A DNA stretch of 64,000 bases from Stagonosporopsis chrysanthemi (Eukaryota; Ascomycota; Dothideomycetes; Pleosporales; Didymellaceae). The translations under genes were made by a program, and so were the position numbers. The notes beneath the pieces were generated by a model. The model was not told the origin of the DNA and did no database searches. It saw only the letters and a list, made by a program, of their open reading frames with translations. This document shows, piece after piece, positions 54,651-64,000 of this stretch; positions within the stretch are counted from its first letter, which is position 1; each line of letters starts with the position of its first letter. The stretch lies in NCBI GenBank assembly GCA_022560025.1, contig JAFISE010000028.1, positions 1 through 64,000 on the forward strand, written 5' to 3'.

Positions 54651-56282
54651 ATGGCGTCCGATATGAAGAAATTGGAGATGGTTGGAACTGTCGGCACCGA
54701 CATTGAATTCGGAACTGTCGGTACCGACGTTGAATCTGCCACTGTGGGCAATGAGCGTATGCCACAGTCCTTGCGCGCCCTCAGCAAGGAGGATCTTGCG
54801 GATCTCAACCGAAAGCTGGTCCGCAAGATCGATCTCATCGTTCTTCCGATTATTGGCATCCTCTACATTCTCAACTACATCGATCGCCAGAACTTAGCTG
54901 CTGCGAAGCTGCAAGGCATCATGGAGGACTTGAACATGACAACTCAACAGTTCGCTACCGCGATTTCGATTCTGTTCGTTGGCTACCTCCCGTTCCAAAT
55001 TCCGTCGAATCTGATCATCTCGTCCATTTCGAGGCCTGGTCTATACATTTGTGCAGCTGTGGTTATCTGGGGCACGATCTCTGCAGCAACTGCAGGTGTG
55101 AAGACATATGGACAGCTGTTGGCTGTACGTGCCATTCTGGGCGCAGCAGAAGCTGTGTAAGTACAGGCTCAACAACGTCAACAGGATCGTGCTAACAGCT
55201 TCGAGCTTCTTCCCGGGTGCTATCTACTACCTGTCAGCATGGTACAATAAGACTGAGCTAGGAAAGCGCATCGCCGCTTTGTACATTGCACAGCAATTCG
55301 GTAATGCATTTGGCGGCCTCTTCGCTGCTGGTGTGTTTGAGCTCGACGGAAAACATGGCATTCGTGCCTGGCGATGGCTGTGTATGTCAACGAAAGCTCG
55401 TAGTAGTAGGGCATCGGATGCTAACACCTACCCATAGTCATCATTGAGGGCTCTGCCACCGTTGGCATTGGTGCCGTATGCGCCTTGATGATGCCGGAAT
55501 TTCCACACAACAGCAAAATTCTCTCGCCGATCCAGCGCGACCTTGCAGTCTGGCGCATCGAATCCGAATCGGGAGCTGCGGAGAGTACAGAAAAGGAGAG
55601 CACTCTGAAGGGATTCAAGATGGCTATCACAGACCCCAAATTGCTGCTGCTCATCTTCTGCAACCTCCTCTCCCAGGCGCAAGGCTCAATCGCAAACTAC
55701 TTCCCAACGCTTGTGGCCTCACTCGGTTACAAGGGTAACACCAGTCTTCTTCTGACTGCACCACCTTATATCCTTGCAGGCATCGTGTACTACTGGCTCA
55801 TGTGGTACTCTGATCGCAAGAACACCGCGTATCCGATCATCCTAGTGTGTATCGCCATTGCTTGTGGGATGTACATCATTCCCATGGCGACACTGAGTGT
55901 GGGTGCGAGATACTTCTCGATGATGATCCTCCCCTTTGCCTCAGTCGGGCCACAGCTTGTGCTATACAAGACAATTAACTTGCATCTTGCACGACCGACG
56001 GCCAAGCGTGCAGCAGCGTCTGCGCTAGTCAACGCCATCGGTGGAACCTCGAATATATGGGCTTCCTACCTCTACTACGCCCCGCCGCAATTCTATGCGG
56101 CTTTCGGTACATTGATGGGATGTGCATTGGCTTTCGCAGCTACTATTACCTTCTACCGATGGCTCGTCCGTCGTGAGAACAAGCGCCTGGATTCAGGGGA
56201 TCCAGATCAAATTGCAAAGGTTATCAAGGGCGGCGTAACGGAGGAGATGGTTCAACTCAATTGGCGCTATGAGATGTATTGA
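54651..56282 (+). CDS. MFS transporter, anion:cation symporter (Dal5-like) family
   Basis: Plasma-membrane uptake permease for organic anions; family members carry allantoate, nicotinate, pantothenate and other carboxylates. Exons 54651..55156, 55206..55381 and 55438..56282, 508 aa with about 12 transmembrane segments. Markers: LYILNYIDRQNLAAAKLQG after TM1, the SWYNKTELGKRIA-type loop (AWYNKTELGKRIA), and the central cytosolic loop before LLLIFCNLLSQ. The acceptor at 55205 was chosen over one at 55194 to keep VFFPGAIYYL in frame. A 24-bp tandem duplication encodes the N-terminal TVGTD(I/V)E repeat. The substrate is probably the acid fed into the neighbouring enzymes. Confidence 0.92.
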
Positions 56283-56878
56283 TGACTGTTCCGTAGTACG
56301 ATGCGGGTTGTGACTGTACCCGAGCGAGACTAGAATGATGGAGCATGCATGGATAGCTCTTGTGTTTCTTAGACTTCCTGATCATGGCCGTTTCGAGACA
56401 TAGATTCGCGCCGGCTGTGGCAAAGTCGCCCTCGCACCATGTTACGAGAACGACTTTTCGAGTGGTGTGAGGTTGACTACTCGCGACGAGGTCGTGACTT
56501 TCAGATGCCGGTCGGGCCGATGTCGGTAACGTGAACGTCCTTTCCCGACGCTGCCCTTCCTCAAGCCACTTGCCATGATATGCAGATGAGTGTCATGGGA
56601 CGCCTGTAATTGTACGAAGGATTGTGGATCCAAGATACGCAAGTAGCCAATTGCTATGAAATGACTAAGCTCAACGTCGATGCATCCTAGATAAGACTAG
56701 GTACCTATCAAGTTGCATCTGCCAACCATACGGACCTGCGTGCTAGCGGGAGATAAGCGCGACCACCTCGAATTGCGGGGAAGGATATTCCGAATGCCTC
56801 GTCCCTTTCTGCTCTCAAGGAGACTGAACATTATGCAGCTCCTTGTCACCCACCTAACAGCCAGACACTATCATCTAG
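56283..56878. promoter_or_regulatory. Upstream region of the transcription-factor gene
   Basis: About 600 bp between the MFS gene and the regulator, both on the plus strand. I do not see the 18-bp palindrome here, so the regulator itself may not be under its control. Confidence 0.5.
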
Positions 56879-58906
56879 ATGGCTTCTGTCAGCATAGCAC
56901 CTGATCTTCCTGAACGACGATCATCATTCCAGCCATTTCAGTGCCAGATATGTCACAGCCGCTTCACTCGACATGAGAATCTCAAACGACATGCCGCTCT
57001 CCATGCCCCCTCCCAGAAAGAGGCCTCGCTGACTTGCGACCTGTGCTCTGCGACCTTCTCGAGATCGGATCTGCGACGACGACATGTCAAGCGCAAGCAT
57101 CCCGAACATCTGGCCAATCGACCTAGGAAGAGGCAAACACTACAAGGCGACAAAAATCCACATGGATCCCATACAGTCCCTAAGACGAATCTACCATTCG
57201 TCACTCCAGAAGAACAAAGAGACTTCGATGTGGGCAGAGTGTGGCAGAGAGCCTTACATTATGACCAGCAGCAGCTCAACCCTGATCCTCATCGTGACCT
57301 CATCAGTGCTGTGGCTCTGCACGATGATATGATACCCGTTTCGACAAACACACCATCATTGTCGATAACTGACGATCCATCGCAAGAGATGACAACAGCG
57401 GAATTGGACTTGGCGTTCCACACGACACAGACGCAACCCTCACAATTTAGTGCTATCTATGGCAATAAAGACCTTTTGAACCAGTCCAGTCCCAGTAAAT
57501 GGTCCTCAGCGGAATCGCCACGAGTGCACGACGATTGGGATGCCACGGCGACACAAGTAGCGCGTGGTATCGACTTATTCTTCACCCACCTCTCACCCAC
57601 CCTGCCGTTCATTCATCAGCCTACATTCGACGCTGATCAGGCGGACAAACGCCTGCTATTAGGAATGCTTTCTTTAGGATACCAATACGGTAAAGATCCG
57701 GATCATGAAGAGCAGATTGGTTCTGGGGCGGAACTATCGATTCAATGCTTCCATCAGGCCCGTGTACTTCTCAAATCCGACAACGAGGACGAAGAAGTCC
57801 ACCATATCCAAAGTACTGCAACGATACAAGCCTGCCTCCTGTTGCAGGTGTACACCACGATGTACCTCTGCGGAAAAGCGTCGGCATATGGATTGAAGCT
57901 ACATTCCAGGATCATCTCTTTGGCACGCGCAAGCGGGCTCATGCAGCCTTTGACCATCGAGGCAACAATGACTACGGGCCTGGACTCCCTTTGGCGCCAG
58001 TTCATCGAGTCTGAGACGCATAAACGTACGTGCTTTGCTGTACACCAAATTGATGCGCTGTGGTACCAGGTGCTCTCAGTTCCTCGCTCATTGTCGCATT
58101 TGGAGATCAAGCAAGATTTGCCGTGCCCAGAAGATCAATGGACCGCGAATACCTCTGGAGTGTGGGCACACAAGCAACTGATGTTGCGCCAAGTTGGTCC
58201 TGCCGTGCATTATCCGGAAGTCGTTCGGCGATTCTTGTCATCCAACACGGATCTCTGCTCTTTGCCACCCTTTGATCCGTTCGGTACCATCAACATCACG
58301 CAATTCTTGATCTCCAGCGCCAGAGAGATATCAGGATGGTCCTCAATTACAGGCATCCTCAGTGTTGAGAGATTCGAGCCGCTGAGATTGTCGCTTGTTG
58401 CCTTGGAGCCTTTCACACAGTCGCAAGGGGGAAATTCAAATCCAGCACTTGCTTCCTTGAGCGAGATTACGTGGGAAACAGCGATGATCGAGCTGCAGAT
58501 GTGGTCACCCACACATACTGGCGGTATCATTGCAGGAAGCATGGACGCGGTACTGCAACACATGACCGAGCATGCACCATCGTCCGAATTCCTATGTCAA
58601 TCACGCATAAAAGATTTGGTACAACCGCACGTCGATTGGTTCCTGCGCTATCTGGACGCTACGATCATGCCTGACACAGAAGCACCTTGGGTTGTTTTGT
58701 ATGCATATCAGGCCTTTGTGATTGCGTGGCAACTTGTTCGTAATGGCATTGTTGGTTCGATGCAGGCCATTGGCGTGCAGGATGGAAACACAGAACATGC
58801 ACTGGCGTGGGCACGAAAAGTTTTCGGTCGACGGCAGCGGTGGCAGCTGGGCAAAATAGTTCTCGAGTGCATAGATCAATTGGAAGCAAGGACATCGCTG
58901 GGATGA
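56879..58906 (+). CDS. C2H2 zinc-finger transcription factor with fungal-specific domain
   Basis: Single exon, 675 aa. Two adjacent C2H2 fingers lie at residues about 21-70: FQCQICHSRFTRHENLKRH and LTCDLCSATFSRSDLRRRH, followed by a basic KRKH...RPRKRQ. There is no Zn2Cys6 cluster. The C-terminal two thirds match the layout of the fungal_trans (MHR) domain, with FFTHLSPTLPFIHQPTFDA, LLLGMLSLGYQYG and ACLLLQVYTTMYLCGK. Pairs of C2H2 fingers in fungi often bind short G-rich sites, and the half-palindrome AGGGAGGAG is G-rich. As the only regulator beside the four enzyme/transport genes, it is the natural candidate to bind the palindromes. Confidence 0.88.
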   Translation: MASVSIAPDLPERRSSFQPFQCQICHSRFTRHENLKRHAALHAPSQKEASLTCDLCSATFSRSDLRRRHVKRKHPEHLANRPRKRQTLQGDKNPHGSHTVPKTNLPFVTPEEQRDFDVGRVWQRALHYDQQQLNPDPHRDLISAVALHDDMIPVSTNTPSLSITDDPSQEMTTAELDLAFHTTQTQPSQFSAIYGNKDLLNQSSPSKWSSAESPRVHDDWDATATQVARGIDLFFTHLSPTLPFIHQPTFDADQADKRLLLGMLSLGYQYGKDPDHEEQIGSGAELSIQCFHQARVLLKSDNEDEEVHHIQSTATIQACLLLQVYTTMYLCGKASAYGLKLHSRIISLARASGLMQPLTIEATMTTGLDSLWRQFIESETHKRTCFAVHQIDALWYQVLSVPRSLSHLEIKQDLPCPEDQWTANTSGVWAHKQLMLRQVGPAVHYPEVVRRFLSSNTDLCSLPPFDPFGTINITQFLISSAREISGWSSITGILSVERFEPLRLSLVALEPFTQSQGGNSNPALASLSEITWETAMIELQMWSPTHTGGIIAGSMDAVLQHMTEHAPSSEFLCQSRIKDLVQPHVDWFLRYLDATIMPDTEAPWVVLYAYQAFVIAWQLVRNGIVGSMQAIGVQDGNTEHALAWARKVFGRRQRWQLGKIVLECIDQLEARTSLG

Positions 58907-59099
58907 TCAGTACTATATACAACTGTACAACACAGGGTTTTATACCAGTAATGGCAAATTCGGATTCTTGGCAGTATCTTGCTGAGCTTGTACGCATATT
59001 TCTCGGATGCTTTGATGCACTATACTTGATGGTACCTAATAAGGACTGCCTCTGCGTCGACTCATAGACAAGGGAGAAGAAGGTCAGGGTGATGGAAAG

Positions 59100-60284
59100 A
59101 TGAAGGAGCAGGCACGTGCCCTCGCGTCTCTCGGCGCTAGCGACGAGCCACCAACTTATGGCACGCGTCATACTGTCACCAAAGCCCCGCTTTCTCTCCC
59201 AATGGCCGCAGATGTGCCCAAGGAGAATGGCGCATCCTTGAGTCCTGCCCTCGATACTGACGGCAAGCCGTCAGTGACGCCTAATGTTCTTGAAGTTGTG
59301 TTTGGTTCTCTATTGATCAAGCCCTGGTATCCTTCATTCTACCCAGAAGAGCTCGTGGGCCGCAAGGCAGATCGCCTGTTCGTGTGCCAATGGTGCTTCA
59401 AGTATTCAAAAGAAGTTACTCCTTTCCTCAAGCATCTTGTAAGCGCAATGCTTCCTTCGCAGCATCACGCGCACGGCTGACCGCCTGTACAGAGAGCTTG
59501 TCCATTGCGCAGCATAGACCCGCCGGGCACTCACGTCTACACTTCGAATGGATACTCACTCTACGAGATTGACGGCGAGAAGAACAAACTCTACGCGCAG
59601 AACTTGTGCCTTTTTGCAAAACTCTTCCTCGACACGAAATCGGTGTTCTATGATGTTACGACCTTCCTCTATTACCTTCTTGTTGCGCACGACCCAACGC
59701 CGAGCATACCGAACACACAACTCGAGGGCGACGCGCCGCTTGTTCAGAACCAGGTGGTGGGCTTCTTCAGCAAAGAGAAGATGAGCTGGGACAACAATAA
59801 TCTCGCGTGTATATTAGTGTTTCCGCCGTGGCAGAAGCAAGGCCTGGGGCAGATTCTCATGGGCGCAAGCTATGAGATGAGCAAAAGAGAGGGGAGAATG
59901 GGAGGGCCAGAGAAACGTGAGATTGCTAGGCCTTATAAGGACTACGGTTGCTAACACGCAGCAGCGCTCTCTGAGCTTGGCCACCTGGCTTACATGCACT
60001 ACTGGTCGCAGACCCTGGCGCGTACATTGCTTTCCTGTCCTTCGAAGAAGACATTGACAGTACAAGATCTCGGCCAGAAGACTTTCATCGTACCGGACGA
60101 CATTATAGCAACGTTGCAAGACATGGGTGTTCTGGAGCCCAAAAAGAGAGGCGGTGCCGAGGCGCTGATCAACAAGGCAAAGGTCAGAGCTTGGGTGGAA
60201 AAACACAAGGTCGACCTGAGAAGTCCGGTCGACTCTGAGGCATTCACTTTGAGGGAAAGGAGCCGGAGTGAGAGCGAGGGATAG
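59100..60284 (+). CDS. MYST-family histone acetyltransferase (Sas2-like)
   Basis: Acetylates histone H4 Lys16 in the yeast SAS complex; here by family inference. Exons 59100..59438, 59493..59916, 59965..60284, 360 aa. A C2HC zinc finger CQWCFKYSKEVTPFLKHLRACP is formed over intron 1; then LFAKLFLDTKSVFYDVTTFLYY, autoacetylated-Lys region VGFFSKEKMSWDNNNLACI with the active-site Cys, acetyl-CoA loop QKQGLGQILM, catalytic Glu in GGPEKPLSELG across intron 2. No chromodomain or PHD precedes it, as in Sas2. The acceptor of intron 2 is a CAGCAG tandem; the second CAG keeps the frame. Confidence 0.9.
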
Positions 60285-61025
60285 AAGGTCTCGGATAGTA
60301 GAGAAGATCGAGGACTACATTTTGTTAAGATACCCCATTTCATGTCGTCATCAAGTCGTTCTCACCTGTGTTTTTGGCGTTCCTGGGAATTTGTTTGTTT
60401 CCGTGCGTTTGGTCATGTCTGCTGTCAGTGGTGCCTAGCACTTGCCGTTGAGCTAATGAGCAAGCTTTCCTAACCTTCACTCGACTGCCAGCGTACTAGC
60501 TATAGTACACCAGATTTGTAACCACGTGGCATAGATCACATGATATTCTATTGTAGCAGGCACTGCCCGGTGTGGGCAAGTGCACTTACCTCTGAGCTGA
60601 GGGCTCCTGTAGATGAACATCATAACATCACAACACGAGAACAGATAGCAATACAAGCGTTGACCCGCAGCACCCACTTGACACTGCTTGCGCAGTTACA
60701 AGATTCGACCTATGAAAGCCATCAATGGTTGTGTCTACACTCCAGCTCGCCCTCAACCTTCGCCCATTATTGAAGGTGCCTCAAGCGACACAATACCGCC
60801 GTCCCGGTCACTTGCTCACTCAACACGCAATTAGTATCAGCTGCCACGTGAGCACGTCGCGAGGTGAAGGTAAAAGACAACGTGACGAAGACAAGAGCGG
60901 GGCCAGGCAAACGCATCAGCCTCCATATAAAAGTCTCATATCCAGTGCACATCCACTCTACACCACAGTTCCCACTTGTCAACTCAACCCGGAGTTGCTT
61001 CCACACCTTCAGCGCACCCGTCAAT
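60285..61025. promoter_or_regulatory. Upstream region of the MYND pseudogene
   Basis: No gene is supported. A TATAAAAG at 60926-60933 sits 93 bp before the first ATG of the MYND gene, so promoter sequence appears preserved. Confidence 0.5.
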
Positions 61026-61720
61026 ATGCCCGTCCCATGCGGTACCGCGACTGACCCGCCTCTTTGCGGCGCATGCCCCAAGCCTGCAACCTTCAAGTGC
61101 TCAGACTGCAACAACATGCCGCACTGCTCAAAGACTTGTCAGACCGGTGACTTCAACCAGCACAAGATGCTTTGCGACCAGTACAAACACTTTCAAGATG
61201 AGCACCGACCGTCTCCTAACCACCGCCGAGTCATCTTCTTCCCCACGATGAGAATCGCCCTCGCTTTGTGTGGTTAAAGTACAATGGTGGCGCGAAGTGC
61301 ATGATGCATGACCTTGACGACCTCAACAAGTACATTCCCAGGTTTCCTAGTGCCATCAGATTCTTCGACGCACACCGTGAGCTCCAACGTCAGTACCAAA
61401 ACACCTTCTGGATGCAGCACCATGGCGTTTCTGTTGGCATACCACCCAACTGAAGCCTTTCCCTGCTCTTGGGTCCGTATGCTGCTCGCTGGCGCGGTCC
61501 GGTCATCTGCATGGCGCCCACTAAATACAGGAAATCAACAGAGTGGCATGACTATGACGATGAAGACAAGGTTGACGACCCAGATGTACTCATCCCCTAT
61601 GAACTAGACACTACGTCTCTCGCCATGCACGTAGCCTGCCTGCGCTTCGTGGCTAAGCACCCTCATCACGGATACGACCTTGAGTCAAATGACGTGGGAG
61701 ATGGTTTCGATCCAAAGTAG
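61026..61720 (+). pseudogene. Broken MYND-type zinc-finger gene
   Basis: The first frame encodes a MYND zinc finger at residues 14-50 (CGACPKPATFKCSDC, MPHCSKTCQ, HKMLC), then HRRVIFFP, and ends early at 61277. From about 61240 another frame continues the protein with DENRPRFVWLKYNGGAKC, so a single-base length change lies near 61240-61248. That second frame meets TGA at 61451-61453 but goes on in the same frame with LGPYAARWRGPVICMAPTK to a natural stop at 61720. There are thus two lesions, a frameshift and a nonsense codon, and no GT-AG intron removes either. Fungal MYND proteins of this size are common and mostly uncharacterised. A recent pseudogene is the best reading; errors in the assembly are the alternative. 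Confidence 0.7.
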
Positions 61721-62142
61721 TCGAGGCATGAGCACTACTGTTGACAAGGAATGACAGATGGTTGCTTGACATCCTCTGCGTCTGAGCCGGCACAGTGGAA
61801 GGATACGCCGCCTCTCTCACCATGATCGACTCTTTCTGACAATCCGAGCATGCCTGCGAAACTGCAAGAGCAAGAACAGTACAGGACATGCTGAAAGACT
61901 TGATGGAATCGAGGGCAGTCAACGAATATGGGACTTTGCACGTAGAAAATCTTGGAACACAGGAAAATGAAATGATTTCGAATTGAATTCCTTGACAGTG
62001 CCTCCAAACTCCCTATCTTTTCGTAGAGGCGGCACTGCCTCTCCAAAACACCAAGAAGACACGGGTATCCGCCCAAAACAATGAATCCCTCATAACGCCA
62101 TACACCCACTACATTCGCGCTCGCTCACACAACAGAATCCTT
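61721..62142. other. Convergent 3' intergenic region
   Basis: Between the MYND pseudogene (plus) and the Mis14 gene (minus). No gene seen. Confidence 0.5.
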
Positions 62143-62889
62143 TCACTCCTTCCCCGCGCCCAAATACCCAACAACATCCCCACACCTCTCCAACCTCGCC
62201 CTCGTCTCAGGCAACCCCTTATTCAGCCTCCCCAGCCCCTCAACCGCCCTCTCCCAATTGCGCCTCACGTCTGCCTCCCTCTCAACACGCACCTCCAACG
62301 CCTCATCTGCGCCCCGCCCCGCCTCACCCCTCTCATCCTTGCCCTGCATCTTCACCAACCCCCGCAAAGCCTCATTCTCCGCCTCAAACGCCTGCTCAAA
62401 CCGCCGCGCAGCCAGCATCGGCGTCTCGCGCCTGTGCCTCGAAATCGCGCCGACGAGCTTATCCCGCTTCGCCACTGCGTCGGCAAGCCGGACGCGCAGT
62501 TTCTCGTCAAACGGCTCGAATTCCTCCTTCTCGACGCCTGTCACCCCGCCGTCGGGCTCCAGCTCCAGCTCCATCTGCACGCCCGCCATTCCATCGGCGT
62601 CGGCGTCGGCGTCGGCGTCGGCATTGGCACCACCGAAGCCCCCGCCCCGCGGCGCGGCAACCACTTCCAGACCGTTGATGGTGATGTTTCGCTTCAGTCC
62701 TGCGAGGACGGCGGCGACGTACGCGTCGACGAGCGAGGCGGTTTGGGCGCGCAGGTCGTCGGCCGAGTCGGAGGGTTGCGCGGGAAGGTGCAGGTCGAGT
62801 TTTGAGAGTGCGGCGGTGCGGATTTGTGAGGTGAGGTAGACTAGGTCCCCCGGGGATTGGAGCTCGATCTTGCGGTGCTCGGATTGCAT
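62143..62889 (-). CDS. MIS14: Kinetochore protein Mis14/NSL1
   Basis: Subunit of the Mis12/MIND complex linking centromeric chromatin to the Ndc80 complex. One exon, 248 aa. The N-terminus HRKIELQSPGDLVYLTSQIR followed by DLHLP is the recognisable Mis14 signature, then LVDAYVAAVLAGLKRNITINGL. The middle and C-terminus are helical (EPFDEKLRVRLADAV...RHRRETPML). An insertion of repeated Ala-Asp from a hexanucleotide repeat (62595..62624) and a Gly-rich patch separate the two halves. Confidence 0.85.
   Translation of the reverse strand: MQSEHRKIELQSPGDLVYLTSQIRTAALSKLDLHLPAQPSDSADDLRAQTASLVDAYVAAVLAGLKRNITINGLEVVAAPRGGGFGGANADADADADADGMAGVQMELELEPDGGVTGVEKEEFEPFDEKLRVRLADAVAKRDKLVGAISRHRRETPMLAARRFEQAFEAENEALRGLVKMQGKDERGEAGRGADEALEVRVEREADVRRNWERAVEGLGRLNKGLPETRARLERCGDVVGYLGAGKE
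62595..62624 (+). repeat. Hexanucleotide repeat (CGGCGT)n inside the Mis14 gene
   Basis: Four perfect CGGCGT units plus a degenerate one, encoding an (Ala-Asp)n tract on the minus strand. In-frame by unit length, so copy-number change would only alter protein length. Confidence 0.9.
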
Positions 62890-63427
62890 GGTGGTGAGGT
62901 GTGGTGTGGTGTGGTGTGGAGTCGGTGGGTGCGCGGCGGGCGCTTTATGGGTAGTATTTTGCGATCAGCTTGGTGCCTGACTTGAGTTCTGAACAAAAAC
63001 TATAGATTGCAGGGTGGGCGCGTCTGCGTTGGGTTTGCGTGGTGTGTTTGGTTGTTGAGTTTGTTTTGGTGTTGTTTGCGCCGGGAGATCGCACGCGCTT
63101 GTCCCGCGGCTGTCGCGCTTATTGTGGGGTTGCCGCGTGCGTGGCATTGAGGGGCTTCGCAGCCAACGCCGCCCCTCACAATCTCGAGACTCGGCGCTTG
63201 ATGAAAATGTGCATGTATCTGATCTCATTTCCAATAGAGTAATTAAATCGAGTGCAAAGTAAACAGGTATCCCAGATAATGTAGCGCCTTCTCGCCGAAG
63301 CTCAACCGTGCGCAGGCAGCACGTAATGTGCGCCAATACTCCTTGTCCCACAAATGATTCTATGTACGCCTTGAATCCCATCAACATGTGTGCCATCGCT
63401 TATCCCCATCCATCATCTATGGCACCG
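62890..63427. other. Intergenic region upstream of Mis14
   Basis: Promoter of the Mis14 gene next to a GGTGT/GTGGT-rich stretch (62886-62925), then the 3' flank of the partial minus-strand gene. No gene seen. Confidence 0.5.
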
Positions 63428-64000
63428 TCACGACGACGGAAACATGTTCTTGACCTCCTCGTCCGTGACAACAATATCCTCCACTGGGTCCTGTCGGCGC
63501 TCGAGGTCGTCGAAGTGGAAATCGGCATAACTGGGCAGAAACATCTCTGTCGCTCTGTCAGCGCAACTCTTTACTCATACCTCCCCGGAGCCAGTGGTGC
63601 AGAGACCAAGTGACGTATCGCCGGCGCAGAAAGCACGTACCTTGATTCCAGTCAAAGCCCTGGCTGGCCTTGACGCAAGTAATCAACCGCGGGAACTCCG
63701 CGTCTCCGATATTAACGACCGTGTGCTCCGCCTTCGAGAACGACGCCGCTGGCTCGTATTAGCACGCATTGCGATCCCGCCTTATCTGCTTATCGGCGTA
63801 TCGATAAGAGCTCTCCGCAGCACCGAGGTGGCCTCGATCAACAACGAGCAAGAAGTTTCGAAACATACACATAAGACTCGGTCTGCGGTTCTTGGCTGAC
63901 GATTGTGGACTCTTGGGCTCAAAGCTGCCGTAGTTGGACCGCTGGCCGATAAACGAGGAGGGACTGGAAGCGCTGCTGCCGAGCGAGTCGGCGACGCTCG
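63428..64000 (-). CDS. 3' part of a minus-strand gene, possibly a ribonucleotide-reductase-inhibitor-like protein
   Basis: Three C-terminal exons are visible: 64000..63869 (continues beyond the window), 63748..63641, 63546..63428. GT/AG ends and phases join correctly. The product ends KASQGFDWNQEMFLPSYADF, then LERRQDP and VVTDEEVKNMFPSS; before that come HTVVNIGDAEFPRL and a Ser-rich linker with SFEPKSPQSSAKNRRPS. The ordered tail with the QGFDWNQ core reminds me of the fungal RNR-inhibitor (Spd1/Dif1-type) family, but I recall this only loosely. It could be another conserved fungal protein. The 5' end lies outside the window. Confidence 0.6.

Overview
The window is nuclear DNA of a filamentous ascomycete (Pezizomycotina; a Dothideomycetes-like fungus is my best guess). 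The signs are many spliceosomal introns of about 45-65 nt with CTAAC-type branch sites, intron-bearing tRNAs, a single dispersed 5S rRNA gene, and fungal families such as RCR, Mis14, phosphoketolase and a fungal-specific transcription-factor domain. Where I give exon borders, I chose them by GT/AG signals, reading frame and family conservation. No transcript data were available.

Left part (1-29.9 kb), dense housekeeping genes: alpha-COP (COPA), a RapZ-C-domain protein, RNA polymerase I subunit A135, the lysosomal/vacuolar GTPase ARL8, an RCR-family membrane protein, MCM2, a UBR7/Mlo2-like UBR-box protein, a Ser/Thr-rich secreted protein, a kinesin-10, tRNA-Asn and phosphoketolase.

Middle (29.9-50 kb), sparser: a divergent 5S rRNA gene, a decayed CocE/NonD hydrolase (in-frame stop plus loss of the nucleophile serine), a DUF3820-like protein with AT-hooks, lysyl-tRNA synthetase with 16 or 17 exons and two non-canonical splice sites, a thioredoxin-like protein downstream of an interstitial telomere-type repeat, a two-TM orphan, an acylcarnitine carrier, tRNA-Thr, and a membrane-anchored SH3 protein.

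Right part (50-64 kb): a compact candidate catabolic cluster of five genes. A 2-oxoglutarate/Fe(II) oxygenase is divergent from a RidA deaminase. An HpcH/HpaI aldolase is divergent from an ACS-type MFS transporter. A C2H2/fungal_trans regulator follows. Each of the two divergent promoters carries the same perfect 18-bp palindrome (51836-51853 and 54328-54345). This is the most promising undescribed system in the window: a regulator-plus-operator catabolic module whose products would be imported, oxidised, deaminated and cleaved to pyruvate plus an aldehyde. After it come a MYST (Sas2-type) acetyltransferase, a broken MYND-finger gene, the kinetochore gene Mis14/NSL1, and the 3' end of a gene running off the right edge.
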